Origin: Lingula anatina
Taxonomy: Eukaryota; Brachiopoda; Lingulata; Lingulida; Lingulidae
Assembly (NCBI RefSeq): GCF_001039355.2
Contig: NW_019775968.1
Span: forward strand, 703,973-767,972
Length of the DNA: 64,000 nt
Direction: 5' to 3'
Shown piece after piece: positions 62,067 to 64,000 of the stretch; the first letter of the stretch is position 1; each line of letters starts with the position of its first letter. The position numbers and the translations under genes are program-made. The notes under the pieces were generated by a model. The model searched no databases. It was not told the DNA's origin and was given only the letters and a program-made list of their open reading frames with translations.

Positions 62067-63300
62067 CTTATGCTTTATCATAAATCAGTAGACCCATTAT
62101 CATATCACGCCTGTTTGATTTACCCCTAATAATTAAAGTTTACTTATACTGTTTACGGTCTATACGCTCTTGACTATTTTTGCGCTAAGCACGATGCAGA
62201 ATATTAACCTTTACGTACAAGAATGATTTACGTGATTACGAATAAAGGATTTTGAGCGGACTTTCAATCGTTTTTTTTTTTTTTCAGTTCTAAGTTTAAA
62301 CAGCAATCTGTGGCTGTCTCGCTTTTGTACGGCAGAGCCGTCACGTCTTTAGTTGGTGCAGTCAGCGGGTCAAGATGGATGACCGTTTGGGCAAGATATC
62401 AAATTCGTGTCCAGACACTTTAAGCACATTGTTATCACAAAAAATCGCATATTTTCTATAAATTGAACCGGTCAGCCATTACAAATCATGCTGCATGTGG
62501 CGTAGAACAGTCGTTTACTTGTGATGAATGTCTAAAATACAAAATGCTTAATGCAGATAATGCAAATGTGTATAAGGGTTGCATCTTTAAAAAAGTTTAT
62601 GTTAATTCGACATGTGCACTAAATATCGATTCTTCATCAACTTTTTTATAATGGTATGTCTCTTGGCGTAGAATGCACTTATGAGTCTGAAAAAAGAGAA
62701 TGATCGATTCAGGCTTTTGTGGACTGGACATAGTTAATAAATAAATATTTGTGCATTTCTTTATACAAATTATAATAAATAAATGTTTGTGCATTTTCTT
62801 ATACAAATTATTAGGGAGAGCCTCCCTCTCTCTCTCTCTCTCTCTCTTTTCCATCGGTCACTTACATCATTGATACATGTATCACTTCTGCATTCGCACA
62901 CGTGTGGATACTCGTGCATGTAGGTACAGATGTAGCCTACATGTACATGTGCGTTTTTGCAATCAGACGCATACACTGTACGTGTACTTCCAATAATTAA
63001 ATAATTTTAAATGCAGAATATTCATGACAGAACTGACAGTGTGCCAAAAAACAGGCTAAATTTTGATTTAGGCCCTACGAGTAAAATTCTCAATTTTCTG
63101 AAAGATAATTTCACACTTAAAGTCATCGAAGTTTAACTGTCCAAAACGCAGTTATCCTTTAACCCACAAAGATGTGTGACATGAAATCTACAGATGGTCA
63201 TTCTGAATTCATCTCTAAGTTGTCGTCATGAAGTCATGCATTTCATAAGCAGCGCTTGTTGATTCTGTCCACTCTTTTTATCGGATTGATCAGATAACTT
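62067..63300. other. Non-coding stretch with small tandem repeats
   Basis: A ~45-bp unit containing AATAAATAxxTTTGTGCATTT and CTTATACAAATTAT is present twice in tandem at about 62727-62812, next to a (CT)n at 62823-62848. No gene was seen. Confidence 0.5.
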
Positions 63301-63307
63301 ATTTTGA

Positions 63308-63565
63308 CCAATCAGAGGCGCCCTTTAGAAGACTCAGGGCCATTCGAATGACCAGGGTTATTGTCTCTTTCGTGGTCACCACCTATTCTAAAAGAAAACA
63401 AAAACATATTTTAGGGAATGACAGATCTGTCTGATACTCCACTACATGGACACACCCGCTGAGGGTAACAGTACATATTACATTGTCTGTAGCCAACAGG
63501 CTTAAATTTTGCCGAACGTTGGTTGCAGGCGACGTGAAGTTCACGCAGTTCCAAGCTCCAACATC
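63308..63565 (+). promoter_or_regulatory. Candidate promoter and leader of the terminal gene
   Basis: A CCAATCAG box (63308-63315) lies about 250 bp upstream of the start codon at 63566. No TATA box is obvious. Placed by motif and position only. Confidence 0.3.
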
Positions 63566-63938
63566 ATGGGAGGTGGAAGAGGACAGGGAAGAAATGGAGG
63601 AGGCTGCGAGTTAAGTTGGGTCACGGGTTTGGTCTTGGTGTTTCTTGCTATAGCAGCATGCGTTGGCACTGCCGTCGTCACATATTTCATAACTTATGAA
63701 TTTGTGAAAGATCGGTTACTTGAAACAAAACTTTCAGAATTAACAGCACACAGCGCACAAGGAGGAGAGTTCCCCGGTGAAAAGAATTATCTAAAATTAG
63801 GCGAACTTTATGAAGTTGACAATGGGAGATCTTCGATCAAACTCACTGCGGCCAGGTCTAGACTTGCGCGTCATGTGGAATCCGTTGACGGGGGCATTAT
63901 GTCTTCCCAGACCAGCGGCAGTTCCGTGGGGAATAATG
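63566..63938 (+). CDS. First coding exon of an unidentified single-pass membrane protein (partial)
   Basis: ATG in the context CATCATGGG opens a 124-codon frame that reaches a consensus donor (AATAATG followed by GTGAGT at 63939). The N-terminus is Gly/Arg-rich (MGGGRGQGRNGGGCE), then a hydrophobic helix at about residues 18-42 (GLVLVFLAIAACVGTAVVTY), then a polar region with VKDRLLETKLSEL and many Ser/Gly. A short basic cytoplasmic start plus an uncleaved anchor is the layout of type II membrane proteins such as ectoenzymes or collagen-like proteins. I do not recognise the family; the rest of the gene lies beyond the window. Confidence 0.6.
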
Positions 63939-64000
63939 GTGAGTGCCCCAATGTAATTTTTAAGTCAATGACAGTTTCACTTATTTTATTTCGCTTTTTT

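Noticed and set aside
61320-64000. CRISPR-like array from short repeats
   Set aside because: Repeats are simple or tandem with no regular unique spacers, and the DNA is eukaryotic.

Overview
The window is nuclear DNA of an animal. Every recognisable protein gene is split by GT-AG introns, the background is AT-rich, and microsatellites, MITE-like hairpins and retroelement debris are common. The gene set (thymidine phosphorylase, an Ig-superfamily receptor, synaptotagmin-12, SLC35A4) together with Tx1-type LINE and Penelope-like remains suggests a marine invertebrate, perhaps a mollusc or other lophotrochozoan. The species cannot be fixed from the sequence alone. Several kilobase-scale duplications sit at runs of N or single-N joins, which points to a heterozygous short-read assembly with unmerged haplotypes.

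Layout. 1-3.6 kb: non-coding, with a MITE that has a target-site duplication, a hairpin-family fragment and a 211-bp assembly duplication. 3.64-16.46 kb (+): complete thymidine phosphorylase, 8 exons and 449 codons. Its intron 1 holds a 1.33-kb palindrome and a 2.95-kb retroelement insertion bounded by a perfect 18-bp duplication; intron 6 holds a degenerate repeat array. 17.39-25.63 kb (+): a type I membrane protein with three Ig domains, one transmembrane helix and a tyrosine-bearing tail (458 aa in my model; the first exon is uncertain). About 27.6-45.26 kb (+): synaptotagmin-12, 413 aa, with a probable non-coding first exon and a 9.5-kb intron 1 carrying two hairpin elements. 50.36-55.3 kb (-): the nucleotide-sugar-transporter family member SLC35A4, 338 aa in 10 coding exons, with a 5' leader exon containing a 13-aa upstream ORF. 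55.4-63.5 kb: no recognisable gene; two allelic-looking duplications and an 810-bp gap. 63.57 kb to the end (+): first coding exon of an unidentified type II-like membrane protein.

Exon models for the three complete genes were built by hand. In each, all exons join in frame with consensus splice sites and end at a stop codon, giving 1350, 1242 and 1017 nt; the Ig gene gives 1377 nt. The genes have unrelated functions (pyrimidine salvage, cell-surface recognition, exocytosis, Golgi transport). There is no operon-like organisation, and I see no new multi-gene system. The most unusual features are structural: the TSD-bounded Tx1/GIY-YIG composite, the large palindrome, the hairpin families, and an apparent insertion polymorphism captured between two unmerged haplotypes.
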